A stretch of DNA of 64,000 bases from Paenibacillus turicensis (GTDB lineage Bacteria > Bacillota > Bacilli > Paenibacillales > Paenibacillaceae): contig NZ_JAGGKG010000001.1 in assembly GCF_017873435.1 (NCBI RefSeq), forward strand, positions 434,001 through 498,000, given 5' to 3'. The notes beneath the pieces were generated by a model, which had not been told where the DNA came from, ran no database searches, and was given only the letters and a program-made list of their open reading frames with translations. Below are positions 37,544 through 45,384 of the stretch, one piece after another; position 1 is the stretch's first letter, and each line of letters opens with the position of its first letter. The position numbers and the translations under genes were made by a program.

Positions 37544-37606
37544 ACGCTTGAACTATACGCTTACAAACTAACACTATATTGACATTTCTATCTCCTATGC
37601 TATATT
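37544..37606 (+). promoter_or_regulatory. Divergent control region of the glycosidase cluster and its AraC regulator
   Basis: TTGACA (37579-37584), 16 bases, TATATT (37601-37606) form a sigma-A-type promoter toward the araC-like gene. Just upstream the hexamer ACGCTT occurs twice in direct orientation (37544-37549, 37557-37562), a possible binding site for the AraC protein acting on the GH31 promoter. Confidence 0.4.
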
Positions 37607-37682
37607 CAGTGCATCTTGTTATTAAAGTTTCCCTTTATTAGATCAGCATTGTGATTAAACAGCGATTGGAGGAAGGCATTCC

Positions 37683-38585
37683 ATGCTAGATACTCGCTAT
37701 ACCGATTCAGAGCTTAAAGAAAATGTAACCCATGTTACCTTTAACCGGCCTTATTCCATCCACTATACACATATACCTGCTAACACAATGTTAGGGTTAT
37801 ATCAGCATTGGCATGAGGAAATAGAATTTCTGTATGTGGAGCAGGGTGAACTCGAATTAGTAATCGAAGATACACACATACAACTGCAAGCAGGCGAGGC
37901 CGTACTTATCCCTCAAAACTTGCTTCATTATGCGCTGAACACCTATAACAAGGAAATCTCTTTTTACGCCTTTTTATTTAGTCCTGTATTATTTACAGAA
38001 GCCTTCTCTCATGCGTCCTATGCTCGTTTTGTCCAGCCATTGACGCACCACGGCTCTCTCTATATTTGCCACCTAACAGGTTCTCAACCATGGCAAAACG
38101 ATGCATTACTTTTTCTGAAAAAAATCATTTCCTTTTATAATCGTGAAGATATTGACAAATGGGAGCTTGAGCTACATGGCTTACTTTATCAGCTGTGGAA
38201 TTTGTATTTTAATCACCATATTCGCAATATCGAATTATCTAACGCTTATATAAAGCTTCATCACAAGTTAAAATTATCAATGGAATATATCCATGATCAT
38301 ATTTACTCCGACCTATCGCTAGAGCTACTTGCCAACCAAGCTGACCTAAATAAAAGCACCTTTTGTCGCTACTTTAAGCAGCTAACGGGGTTGTCTCCAT
38401 TTACTTATATCGTCCAGCAGCGTATACGTAAAAGCTGTGAAGCCTTGCTTAATTCAGAGTCTAAAATTACAGAGATTGCTACTCAATGTGGTTTTTATAA
38501 CATTAGCTATTTTAATCGAGCTTTTTTGCAATATATGAAATGTACGCCTTCTGAATATCGGAAGCAATATCAAATGAATAGATAA
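37683..38585 (+). CDS. AraC-family transcriptional regulator with cupin sensor
   Basis: 300 residues. The N-terminal cupin (about 10-110; YQHWHEEIEFLYVEQGELELVIED..LQAGEAVLIPQNLLHYAL) is the sugar-sensing type. The C-terminal double helix-turn-helix (about 200-298) has LELLANQADLNKSTFCRYFKQLTG and QCGFYNISYFNRAFLQYMKCTPSEYRK. It is divergent from the GH31-GH43-GH43 genes and most likely activates them in response to a pentose or oligosaccharide. GGAGGAAGG precedes the ATG. Confidence 0.85.
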   Translation: MLDTRYTDSELKENVTHVTFNRPYSIHYTHIPANTMLGLYQHWHEEIEFLYVEQGELELVIEDTHIQLQAGEAVLIPQNLLHYALNTYNKEISFYAFLFSPVLFTEAFSHASYARFVQPLTHHGSLYICHLTGSQPWQNDALLFLKKIISFYNREDIDKWELELHGLLYQLWNLYFNHHIRNIELSNAYIKLHHKLKLSMEYIHDHIYSDLSLELLANQADLNKSTFCRYFKQLTGLSPFTYIVQQRIRKSCEALLNSESKITEIATQCGFYNISYFNRAFLQYMKCTPSEYRKQYQMNR

Positions 38586-38589
38586 AAAA

Positions 38590-38627
38590 AGGGCTTTCCA
38601 TCGTTACTTAACGAATAGAAAAACCCT
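38590..38627. terminator. Imperfect hairpin between convergent araC-like and ABC genes
   Basis: AGGGCTTTCC-ATCGTTA (38590-38606) pairs imperfectly with AACGAATAG-AAAAACCCT (38610-38627), with flanking A and T runs on both sides; probably a shared terminator. Confidence 0.45.
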
Positions 38628-38630
38628 AAT

Positions 38631-39446
38631 TTAGGTAAATACATTCTTTTTTAACCGCTCGCGTGGATGCTCTAAAACCATACAATCTAGCAAGCTTTTT
38701 ACCGCAGGTTGGGTAGATTGTAAAAATTGCTCCTTATCCTTACAATGCTCTACAATTTGCCCATTCTCCATTACAGCTAAGTTATCAGAGATCGTAAAAG
38801 CAGCTTTAATATCATGCGTGATAAATAAGTAGGACAAGCCAAACGTTATCCGTAAATCCTGTAGTAGATTTAAAATTTGGCTTTGAGTGACCATATCTAA
38901 GCTGCTTACCGCCTCGTCTAACACAATTAGCTTTGGCTTTAACGCAATTGCTCTAGCAATATTAATGCGCTGAAGTTGTCCTCCACTGAATTGATAAGGA
39001 TACTTACTACTATCTGTAGCGGGTAGACCCACGCATTCCAACAGCTCCCCGATATACCGCTTTTGCTCTTGCGTAGTCATTGTCTCGTAGTTATGTAAAG
39101 GCTCACCGATAATCTGTCCTGCCGTCATTTTAGGATTTACAGCAGAATAACAGTCTTGAAAAACGACCTGTAAATCACGCCGCCACTGTCGGCTTGACTT
39201 TGAATTTAAGGCATACACATCTTGTCCTTGAAAAATCACCTGACCTTGCTTTGGCTTCTCCATCCCTAAAATAATTTTGCCAAGCGTACTTTTCCCTGCC
39301 CCACTGGACCCAAGAAGTCCCATACATGTACCTTCTTCAATTTGAAGGGATACATTATGGATGACATTTTTATTAGATAAGCTTTTTCTGAACCAAGTGG
39401 AGGAAGTGTAGCTATGTGTAATATTTTTAACTTCAAGCATCGCCAT
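38631..39446 (-). CDS. Nickel/opine-metallophore-type ABC importer, ATP-binding subunit (NikE/CntF-like)
   Basis: 271 residues from the ATG at 39446 (GAGGTG seven bases upstream; the GTG at 39452 overlaps the site). Walker A GSSGAGKST, signature SGGQLQRINIARA, Walker B LIVLDEAVSSLD and switch His in LFITHD are all present, so it should be an active ATPase. Last gene of the five-gene importer operon starting at 43768. It pairs with the ATPase encoded just upstream to energise the two permeases. Confidence 0.85.
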   Translation of the reverse strand: MAMLEVKNITHSYTSSTWFRKSLSNKNVIHNVSLQIEEGTCMGLLGSSGAGKSTLGKIILGMEKPKQGQVIFQGQDVYALNSKSSRQWRRDLQVVFQDCYSAVNPKMTAGQIIGEPLHNYETMTTQEQKRYIGELLECVGLPATDSSKYPYQFSGGQLQRINIARAIALKPKLIVLDEAVSSLDMVTQSQILNLLQDLRITFGLSYLFITHDIKAAFTISDNLAVMENGQIVEHCKDKEQFLQSTQPAVKSLLDCMVLEHPRERLKKNVFT

Positions 39447-39518
39447 ATTCACTCACCTCTTCTCCTTTAATTAGCTGTTATGCTTAGCCGTTATTGGTGT
39501 TCAGTATCCTTGCTATAG

Positions 39519-40331
39519 TCATTTCATTGATAGGGTAGGTCTTGCCGCTAATAAAGACGAAGTATAAGGATGCTTTGGAGAGTCAAACAGTTCGTAAACA
39601 TCACCTTGCTCCACGATCATGCCCTGCTGCATCACTGCCACCTCATCCGCAAGTTCAGCAATGACACCTAAATCATGAGAGATTAACAAAATAGCTGCGC
39701 CATATTCCTGTCGGCAACGGTCCAATTCAAGCAATACCTGACGTTGATTTTTCACATCAAGTGCAGTGGTTGGTTCATCTGCAATAATAACAGAGGGCTT
39801 GAGTACCATCGTTAACGCAATCATCACACGTTGTAGCATTCCCCCACTTAGCTCAAACGGATATCGTCTTAACAGCTCCTGTGGATGTGGCAAATGTAGT
39901 TCTTCCAATGCGGTGATTGCTATTTGCATAGCCACAGTCTTTTTTACGGACATATGCGTACGAATCGTCTCTATAAATTGAGAACCAATTGTGGATACAG
40001 GGGAAAAGGCATTCATTGGATTTTGCATAATTAGTGCAATTTCTTTTCCACGAATATGCCGCATTTCCTTCGGTTTTAGCCCATTTAGCTCTTTCCCATT
40101 TAAGCAAATACTACCTTGGATCGTTGTCACTTTTGTATCCAGCATTTGCAGAATCGCTAAGGACGTCACTGTCTTCCCACAGCCACTTTCACCAACAAGC
40201 CCAAGAATACGTCCAGCCTCAAGCTTAAAATGAAGGGATTTTATTAAAGGCTGCTCTCCTTGTGTGGTGTGAACAGTGACCTGCAAATTTTGCACCTGTA
40301 ATACAGGGGATTTTTGTTCCATGTCCCTCAT
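39519..40331 (-). CDS. ABC importer ATP-binding subunit (NikD/CntD-like)
   Basis: 270 residues with Walker A GESGCGKTV, signature LSGGMLQRVMIALT, Walker B VIIADEPTTALD and switch His in ILLISHDLGV, and the oligopeptide/nickel-type C-terminal motif HPYTSSLLAARP. The ATG at 40322 (residue 4) is an alternative start, better spaced from the AGG-rich leader. Heterodimer partner of the ATPase at 38631-39446 (inference from family organisation). Confidence 0.85.
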   Translation of the reverse strand: MRDMEQKSPVLQVQNLQVTVHTTQGEQPLIKSLHFKLEAGRILGLVGESGCGKTVTSLAILQMLDTKVTTIQGSICLNGKELNGLKPKEMRHIRGKEIALIMQNPMNAFSPVSTIGSQFIETIRTHMSVKKTVAMQIAITALEELHLPHPQELLRRYPFELSGGMLQRVMIALTMVLKPSVIIADEPTTALDVKNQRQVLLELDRCRQEYGAAILLISHDLGVIAELADEVAVMQQGMIVEQGDVYELFDSPKHPYTSSLLAARPTLSMK

Positions 40332-40355
40332 CCTTTATGACCTTTTTGTTAACCA

Positions 40356-41189
40356 CTATAATCCGCGTTTTACACCTAATTTTTCTGATAAGGTCTCACC
40401 TAACGTATGAAATGACATCACTACGATAAAAATCATGAGCCCAGGATAAATCATTAATTGCGGTTGGTTACGGATAAATGATTTTCCTTCAAGGATCATC
40501 GCACCCCATTCTGGTGTTGGAGGCTGAATGCCTAGCCCAAGAAAGGACAATGCAGAGATATCCATAATTGCCCATCCCATTTCAAGCGTACCAATGACAA
40601 TAATGGAAGGCAAAATATTAGGTAAAATGTGTCTTCTAATAATACTCCAAGAGGAGGAGCCATTAATTTTAGCAGCAGCAATAAAGGTGCGTTCCTTTAA
40701 GCTAACAACCATATTCCGGATCATACGTGCATAATATACCCACTGCACCATCATTAGGGCGACGACAAGCTGAAGCATTCCTTGACCAAATACGCCCACA
40801 ATCCCAAGTACAAGCACTAGATTAGGAAAAGCCATCACACTTTCGCAAAAACGCATTAATATCGCGTCAAGCCAACCTCCCTTGTATCCCGCAATAATCC
40901 CCACCACTATACCAATTCCAAGCGAGGATACAAAGATCATGGAAGCAAACCCTAACGAGGTACGTGCACCATATAATAATCGCGATAAAGTACAACGTCC
41001 CAGCTGATCCGTCCCGAGCGGGTATTTCCAAGAAGGCCGCTGCAATCTATGAATTAAATCAACGGAAACAGGATCGTTAGGTGCAAGCCATGGTGCAAAA
41101 ATGCTTATTATCACAAACAAAAATAAAATGATAACACAGGCGGTTGCGATTTTATAACGCTTGGCAATATCAAATAAATTTCTAATCAC
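40356..41189 (-). CDS. ABC importer permease (NikC/CntC-like)
   Basis: 277 residues with an N-terminal anchor helix and five further membrane helices. The NDPVSVDLIHRLQRPSWKYPLGTDQLGRC segment is the opening signature of DppC/NikC permeases, and the EAA-type cytoplasmic loop is FIAAAKINGSSSWSIIRRHILPN. GTG start in a 4-base overlap (GTGA) with the end of the NikB-like gene, so translation is coupled. Forms the membrane channel with the NikB-like subunit. Confidence 0.85.
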   Translation of the reverse strand: MIRNLFDIAKRYKIATACVIILFLFVIISIFAPWLAPNDPVSVDLIHRLQRPSWKYPLGTDQLGRCTLSRLLYGARTSLGFASMIFVSSLGIGIVVGIIAGYKGGWLDAILMRFCESVMAFPNLVLVLGIVGVFGQGMLQLVVALMMVQWVYYARMIRNMVVSLKERTFIAAAKINGSSSWSIIRRHILPNILPSIIVIGTLEMGWAIMDISALSFLGLGIQPPTPEWGAMILEGKSFIRNQPQLMIYPGLMIFIVVMSFHTLGETLSEKLGVKRGL

Positions 41190-42130
41190 TGTGCAGCCCT
41201 ACCTTTCCGCGCAATTCTAGGATCAAGGTATAAGTGAATAAGATCTGTGATCAGGTTAAATCCAATCACTAGACACGCGGACATAAATACATAACATTGA
41301 ATAACAGGAATATTACGATCAATAATCGCTTCTACAAAAAAGCGACCAAACCCAGGCCATGAAAATACCTGCTCTACAATGACTGCTCCTGTCAATAATT
41401 TCCCCATATTCATCCCTAAGCCTGTAATGACTGGTAAAATCGCCAGCCTTAATACATATTTCAGCATAATAACCTTTTCTTTTATTCCTCTTGCTCGTGC
41501 ATATCTAACATAGGCTTCTTGTAATTGTTCTAATACTGTTGTACGTAACAATCGAGTATAGACGGCAACAAAGGAAATCGCTAACGTAATGGAGGGAAGC
41601 ACTAGATGCTCCCATCCTCCTCTTCCCTCGACAGGAAACCAATCTAATTTAACGGCAAACAAGAAAACTAACAAATATCCAAGCCAGAAGCTTGGAATGG
41701 ACGCGCCGATATAAGAAATCATCCTGCTGATATAGTCGATCACACCATTTTTGTATACCGCCGACAAAAAGCCAAGCGGTATACTTATCAAAATGGCCAG
41801 AATAATACTACTAAAGGCAAGCTGGATCGTTGCCGGCATTCTTAAGGCAACCTCCTGCCATACCGGCTGATTCGATGTATATGACAAGCCAAAATCAAGA
41901 CGTACCATCTTGGATAAGAACTGTACATATTGAACAGGTATTGGCTGGTCTAATCCTAACTCATGTCTTTTTTGTGCAAGCACCTCATCATCGGGATACA
42001 CATGTGCTGCTGCTAAATAAGCTTCGGCTGGGTCCACAGGGGATAGATGAATCATCAAAAAGGTGATAAAGGATGCGATCAAGACAATCGGAATAATCGA
42101 ACTAATTCTTTTTAAAATATAACGCCCCAT
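41186..42130 (-). CDS. ABC importer permease (NikB/CntB-like)
   Basis: 314 residues, six membrane helices of the DppB/NikB type: N-terminal MGRYILKRISSIIPIVLIASFITFLMIHLSPVDP family opening, EAA loop with YVRYARARGIKEK, and C-terminal DRNIPVIQCYVFMSACLVIGFNLITDLIHLYLDPR. The last motif is standard for this permease class. AGGAGT precedes the ATG. It lies 18 bases after the binding-protein gene. Confidence 0.85.
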   Translation of the reverse strand: MGRYILKRISSIIPIVLIASFITFLMIHLSPVDPAEAYLAAAHVYPDDEVLAQKRHELGLDQPIPVQYVQFLSKMVRLDFGLSYTSNQPVWQEVALRMPATIQLAFSSIILAILISIPLGFLSAVYKNGVIDYISRMISYIGASIPSFWLGYLLVFLFAVKLDWFPVEGRGGWEHLVLPSITLAISFVAVYTRLLRTTVLEQLQEAYVRYARARGIKEKVIMLKYVLRLAILPVITGLGMNMGKLLTGAVIVEQVFSWPGFGRFFVEAIIDRNIPVIQCYVFMSACLVIGFNLITDLIHLYLDPRIARKGRAAQ

Positions 42131-42148
42131 GACATAACTCCTATTTGA

Positions 42149-43768
42149 CTACTTAGTATCAATCCCGTAAAAAGGATGCTCGTCACGATTGGACGGGAAA
42201 TTAAATTGTGCCACACGTTTTTGATAAAGTGCTATTTTCTTAATATAAGAAATCGGGATAATCGATGACTGCTCCTGTAAAGTCGTAAGCACGGAACCAA
42301 ATAACTTCGTACGGAGCTGTTCATCTGTTGTAGACATACCTTCCTTGACTTCTTTATCAAGCTCGGCCTTCATCGGTAAAGCCACTAATGTGTCTGATAC
42401 ACCATACCCATTCTGAATGACTGCCGTCATAAAGGAATGTGGATCATACGGCGCTCCAAAGGTAGAATAAAAATTCATATCAAAGTCATTCGCTTTTCTT
42501 CGCTGAATGTATACAGTTAATTCCACACCCGTAATGTCCAGCTTCACACCGATATTTGCCCATTCTGCTTGTAACGTTTCCGCAAATGATTTCTGAACTA
42601 GATCCGCTTTATCATAAATAAGCTCTAGCTGTAAGGGCTGTCCCTCTTTTTCACGTATTGTTTTGCCTGCAGGTAATGTCCAGCCTGCTTGATCCAGCAA
42701 AGCTTTTGCCTGCTCTACATTGTAATTCACTGACATTGGAGCCACATCAGCATACGGTAAATTAGGTGGCAAAATGTTATCTGCCTTCTCCTCCATTCCA
42801 AGCGTAACACCTTCTACCATCGCTTGCTTATTAAAGCCATGATGAAGCGCTTGTCTAACGCGAATGTCTGAAAGCTTAGGATTCATCGTATTTAACACTA
42901 AATCTCTTGCACCAATAGGCTCTGATAGTTTAGTAACGTAATTGCCAGTTTGCTGAAGCTGCTGATAAGCGTCAAAGCTAATTACACCCTCACCGTAAAT
43001 AAGATCCAAGTCGCCTTTCTCAAACGCAAGTGCACGGGTTTCTCCATCAGGAATGACTTTAACTATAATTTTTTCAACCTTAGGCTTATCTCCCCAGTAA
43101 TGCTCATTAGGCGTGAATACAGCATATTCATCTCTTTTATATTCACTTAATACCCAAGGTCCAGTACCAATCGGTTTTTTGACTTCTTTAGAAGTGTCCC
43201 CGTTGTCAGGGAAACCCGCATCCGCAAGGAAACGAACAGGACGAACAACAGCAAGATCATAAAGAGTTGGATAATAAGCTTCCTTTAACGTTAATTTAAA
43301 GGTAGTATCATCTACAGCTTCCGTCTTGTCCAACCTATTAACCATGCCTAGCCAAGTATGCATATTTTTATTGTTCATAAAAGCATCAAAATTTCGCTTT
43401 ACATTTTTTGCTGTAAAAGGGGTTCCATCTGAAAATTGAACGTTTGGACGAAGCTTAAAGGTATATACCTTTCCATCCGGCGAAACTGTCCAAGATTCCG
43501 CTAAATTAGGTTCTATTTTTCCATCCTTATAGGCTACAAGGGACTCAAAAAGCATGGATTGCGCAAACATTTGAGAAGGGTTGTACAAATGTGGGTTCAT
43601 CGGTCCAATATCGCGTGGCCACGACATCGTAACGACCTTTTCGTTTGATGCTATTCCAGCGCTAGGCGCATTTTCTTGTTTCTCTGTAGTACAGCCTGCT
43701 AACACCGCTGTCATTCCAACTAGTAAACACAAGCTTAACAGCAGTTTTTTTCTCATTGACTTCAACAT
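42149..43768 (-). CDS. Nickel/metallophore-type substrate-binding lipoprotein (NikA/CntA-like)
   Basis: 539 residues from the ATG at 43768 (or 43777), preceded by AGGATGGG; codons further upstream run into the Fur box. Lipoprotein signal with lipobox LAGC, then a family 5 extracellular solute-binding protein. Close agreement with E. coli NikA throughout: W-R-IGPMNPHLYNPSQMFAQSMLFESLV, IGTGPWVLSEYKRDEY, PAGKTIREKEGQPLQLEL and GAPYDPHSF, which carries the His equivalent to the NikA metal-site His. NikA and CntA bind chelated metal (nickel with small organic ligands, or opine metallophores). The Fur box in its promoter favours a metallophore-metal complex over plain nickel nutrition; no metallophore synthesis genes are nearby. 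Confidence 0.85.
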   Translation of the reverse strand: MLKSMRKKLLLSLCLLVGMTAVLAGCTTEKQENAPSAGIASNEKVVTMSWPRDIGPMNPHLYNPSQMFAQSMLFESLVAYKDGKIEPNLAESWTVSPDGKVYTFKLRPNVQFSDGTPFTAKNVKRNFDAFMNNKNMHTWLGMVNRLDKTEAVDDTTFKLTLKEAYYPTLYDLAVVRPVRFLADAGFPDNGDTSKEVKKPIGTGPWVLSEYKRDEYAVFTPNEHYWGDKPKVEKIIVKVIPDGETRALAFEKGDLDLIYGEGVISFDAYQQLQQTGNYVTKLSEPIGARDLVLNTMNPKLSDIRVRQALHHGFNKQAMVEGVTLGMEEKADNILPPNLPYADVAPMSVNYNVEQAKALLDQAGWTLPAGKTIREKEGQPLQLELIYDKADLVQKSFAETLQAEWANIGVKLDITGVELTVYIQRRKANDFDMNFYSTFGAPYDPHSFMTAVIQNGYGVSDTLVALPMKAELDKEVKEGMSTTDEQLRTKLFGSVLTTLQEQSSIIPISYIKKIALYQKRVAQFNFPSNRDEHPFYGIDTK

Positions 43769-43789
43769 ATGACCCATCCTATTCTCACT

Positions 43790-43808
43790 AAAAATGATAA
43801 TCATTATC
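43790..43808 (-). promoter_or_regulatory. Fur box over the transcription start of the importer operon
   Basis: The 19-mer ending ATGATAATCATTATC agrees with the classical Fur consensus GATAATGATAATCATTATC at 17 of 19 positions. It starts about 10 bases downstream of the -10 hexamer and ends about 22 bases before the start codon, so bound repressor would block transcription initiation. Confidence 0.8.
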
Positions 43809-43818
43809 GCTATAATGC

Positions 43819-43848
43819 ATCATACTTTAAATATTTTATTTATGTCAA
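43819..43848 (-). promoter_or_regulatory. Sigma-A promoter of the importer operon
   Basis: On the minus strand: TTGACA (complement of 43843-43848), 18-base spacer, TATGAT (complement of 43819-43824). Perfect -35 and good -10. The Fur box follows immediately. Confidence 0.7.
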
Positions 43849-43877
43849 TTTTAAAATTAAAATTTTGAAGCACATAC

Positions 43878-43906
43878 AAAAAAAAGCCCAACCTTATAAG
43901 GTTGGG
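43878..43906 (-). terminator. Terminator after the caspase-like gene
   Basis: CCCAACCTT (43887-43895) and AAGGTTGGG (43898-43906) form a 9-bp stem with a tiny loop; the A-run at 43878-43885 becomes a U-run on the minus strand. It directly follows the stop at 43912. Confidence 0.75.
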
Positions 43907-43911
43907 GGCAG

Positions 43912-44463
43912 TTATTCATATAAACGGTACATCTTCATCTCTTCATCCATGGCTTGAGTCAAATGAAAGGCTTGTTGTACGCTCTTTTTATTTTGGATCA
44001 ACTCATAAAACAATCGAAGTGCAAACATCAAAGCCATGTTACCATCTGGATAATCATCTGGACCTATGTATGTTTTACAACCCGCTTGTAAAAACGCTTT
44101 TGCTGTCTCTGGAAGTCCTAATGTGCATCCATTAGCCAATACCACTTTTCCTTCTAAGTTTGCATACCGAACCACCTGATCTACACCGAAGTCTCCACGT
44201 GGTTCATCTGTTTCGTAAATCTCCTCTGCTAACTCTGGCATTACAAATTGACCATCCACCCCATGGAAACAGAGTAAAATAAAATCTGTATCTGGATACA
44301 AATCGTCTCCCGACAATACAGAAATAAAATCAAGAGGTCTGCCTACCCAATACACAAACACTCTTGCTCCTAAGTACTCCAACGTTGAGCGAATGGCTTG
44401 TACCTCCAAATCACAATTTGGTCCACATACGATAGCTACATTCATTTCTGGTTTACTCATCAT
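43912..44463 (-). CDS. Small caspase/CHAT-like protein of unknown function
   Basis: 183 residues, cytosolic. It has an alternating strand-helix layout with a His in a hydrophobic strand (FILLCFHGVDGQ, near residue 70) and a Cys after a later strand (KVVLANGCTLGLPE, near residue 115). That spacing and context (strand-HG, strand-xGC) is the catalytic dyad pattern of caspase-like CHAT/C14 folds, and YIGPDDYPDGN..ALMFALRLFYELI resembles the region after the Cys in that superfamily. I recall relatives in Bacillota carrying misleading delta-aminolevulinate dehydratase labels; nothing here resembles that enzyme. GGAGGTGG precedes the start. Protease activity is inference. Confidence 0.55.
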   Translation of the reverse strand: MMSKPEMNVAIVCGPNCDLEVQAIRSTLEYLGARVFVYWVGRPLDFISVLSGDDLYPDTDFILLCFHGVDGQFVMPELAEEIYETDEPRGDFGVDQVVRYANLEGKVVLANGCTLGLPETAKAFLQAGCKTYIGPDDYPDGNMALMFALRLFYELIQNKKSVQQAFHLTQAMDEEMKMYRLYE

Positions 44464-44564
44464 TCCACCTCCATGTGTGTCTTGCTGCTTTGTTCTGCTT
44501 TATTATATAGTACTTTCTTTTCAAATGAATGACAAAAAGAGCCTGCTTATTAAGCAGACCCTTA

Positions 44565-44573
44565 TGGTATAAT
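44565..44573 (+). promoter_or_regulatory. Extended -10 promoter of the type I toxin mRNA
   Basis: TGGTATAAT is an extended -10 (TGn plus consensus hexamer). It follows a short CTGCTT-ATT-AAGCAG hairpin (44543-44557). The predicted transcript would start near 44580, about 50 bases before the toxin ATG. Confidence 0.5.
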
Positions 44574-44591
44574 TTAACTTGTACAACACAC

Positions 44592-44789
44592 CTTGAGTGG
44601 GTGCGGCTCCTCCAGAAAGGAGGTGTACCGTATGAACTTCTCTTTTTCAGATGTTATTATGTTTGCAGCATTCATTATTGCGCTCTTAACATACATCGAA
44701 CGAAAAAAGAAGTGACCCACTGCAAGGTCGACAAACCTGTGGGCCACTTCTTCCTAAATTAACACCTTATGGAGGATTCCCCACTCAAG
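44592..44789 (+). ncRNA. Structured toxin mRNA with mutually exclusive pairings
   Basis: Elements seen in order: CTTGAGTGGG (44592-44601), CCTCC (44609-44613), ribosome site GGAGG (44619-44623), toxin ORF, a 14-bp near-perfect stem over the stop codon (44707-44720 with 44739-44752), a second GGAGG (44771-44775) and CCCACTCAAG (44780-44789). The 5' decamer is perfectly complementary to the 3' decamer. CCTCC can pair either with the ribosome site in a 5-bp hairpin or with the distal GGAGG in register with the decamers. This is the type of fold-back used to control type I toxin translation; dynamics are inferred. Confidence 0.55.
44632..44715 (+). CDS. Holin-like type I toxin (27 aa)
   Basis: The ATG at 44632 follows AAAGGAGGTG at ideal spacing and encodes 27 residues: a short polar start (MNFSFSDVI), one hydrophobic helix (about 8-20, MFAAFIIALLTYI) and a basic tail ERKKK. 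Length, helix plus lysine tail and leader architecture match the holin-like (TxpA/BsrG-like) membrane toxins of type I systems. The cognate antisense RNA would be transcribed from the opposite strand over the 3' region, but no convincing promoter for it could be placed. It would act by inserting in the membrane. A broken relative lies at 10664. Confidence 0.7.
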   Translation: MNFSFSDVIMFAAFIIALLTYIERKKK

Positions 44790-44801
44790 TTGTTTGTACT
44801 G

Positions 44802-44827
44802 AGGACGGCCTGTCAACCGTCCTTATT
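44802..44827 (+). terminator. Terminator of the toxin mRNA
   Basis: AGGACGG (44802-44808) and CCGTCCT (44817-44823) with an 8-base loop, followed by TATTT. Confidence 0.65.
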
Positions 44828-44875
44828 TCTATTATTATCTTAACATATTGAATAATATGCTACAACTTATATGGC

Positions 44876-45352
44876 TTAAAAATTAAACTCTTCTTCCCAT
44901 GCAAAATCAGCAGACTTCTCCATGCTTTGAGGCCAATGTCTACACCATGCGGGAACCTGTGGGGCCTCTACACGATCCAAGCTTGGTGTGTATGGCTTAA
45001 TATCAAGAATTGGTGTGTTATCATTTGCATCGATAAAGGTGATATGGATCAATCCGTTGTCACTATCAATATGAAGTATCTTCGCTGTTGTTAACGCAAT
45101 GGGATTGGGACGTAAGGGCGATCTTGTTGCAAAGGTTCCCATCGTTTCAGGCGCACCCTTATATGGTTGATCCATTTGTAATGTAGATCGATATTGCTCA
45201 CCATCTAAATCACTAAACCACCACAATACTTGAATATGGCTGAATCCTTCTAAAGCTTGTAAAGCCGGAATATATTCCTTTTTCACCTCTAGCCATGTCC
45301 CTTTGCCATCACTACCAACAGTACCTATAGGTCGAACTACAAATTCACTCAT
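44876..45352 (-). CDS. TrmO-type tRNA methyltransferase family (TsaA-like)
   Basis: 158 residues with the TrmO/YaeB beta-barrel signature: PIGTV at the start, GFSHIQVLWWF, and the SAM-binding motif ATRSPLRPNPIAL, then DANDNTPILDIKPYTP. Family members N6-methylate t6A37 in tRNAs decoding ACY. The protein lacks the extra C-terminal domain of the E. coli enzyme and belongs to a shorter, often regulated subgroup whose substrate is less certain. GGAGG precedes the ATG. It is transcribed from a MerR-type promoter at the end of the upstream merR-like gene. Confidence 0.8.
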   Translation of the reverse strand: MSEFVVRPIGTVGSDGKGTWLEVKKEYIPALQALEGFSHIQVLWWFSDLDGEQYRSTLQMDQPYKGAPETMGTFATRSPLRPNPIALTTAKILHIDSDNGLIHITFIDANDNTPILDIKPYTPSLDRVEAPQVPAWCRHWPQSMEKSADFAWEEEFNF

Positions 45353-45384
45353 ATTTTTTCCTCCTTTTGTTGATTGCCAATTTC

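Noticed and set aside
37544..37562. cre site in the GH31/araC spacer
   Set aside because: Only half of the consensus is present around the ACGCTT repeats; they fit an AraC-type direct repeat better.
44740..44840. Antisense RNA promoter opposite the type I toxin
   Set aside because: A TTGACA is present on the minus strand near the terminator, but at 16-18 bp spacing there is no acceptable -10. I did not annotate an antitoxin RNA.
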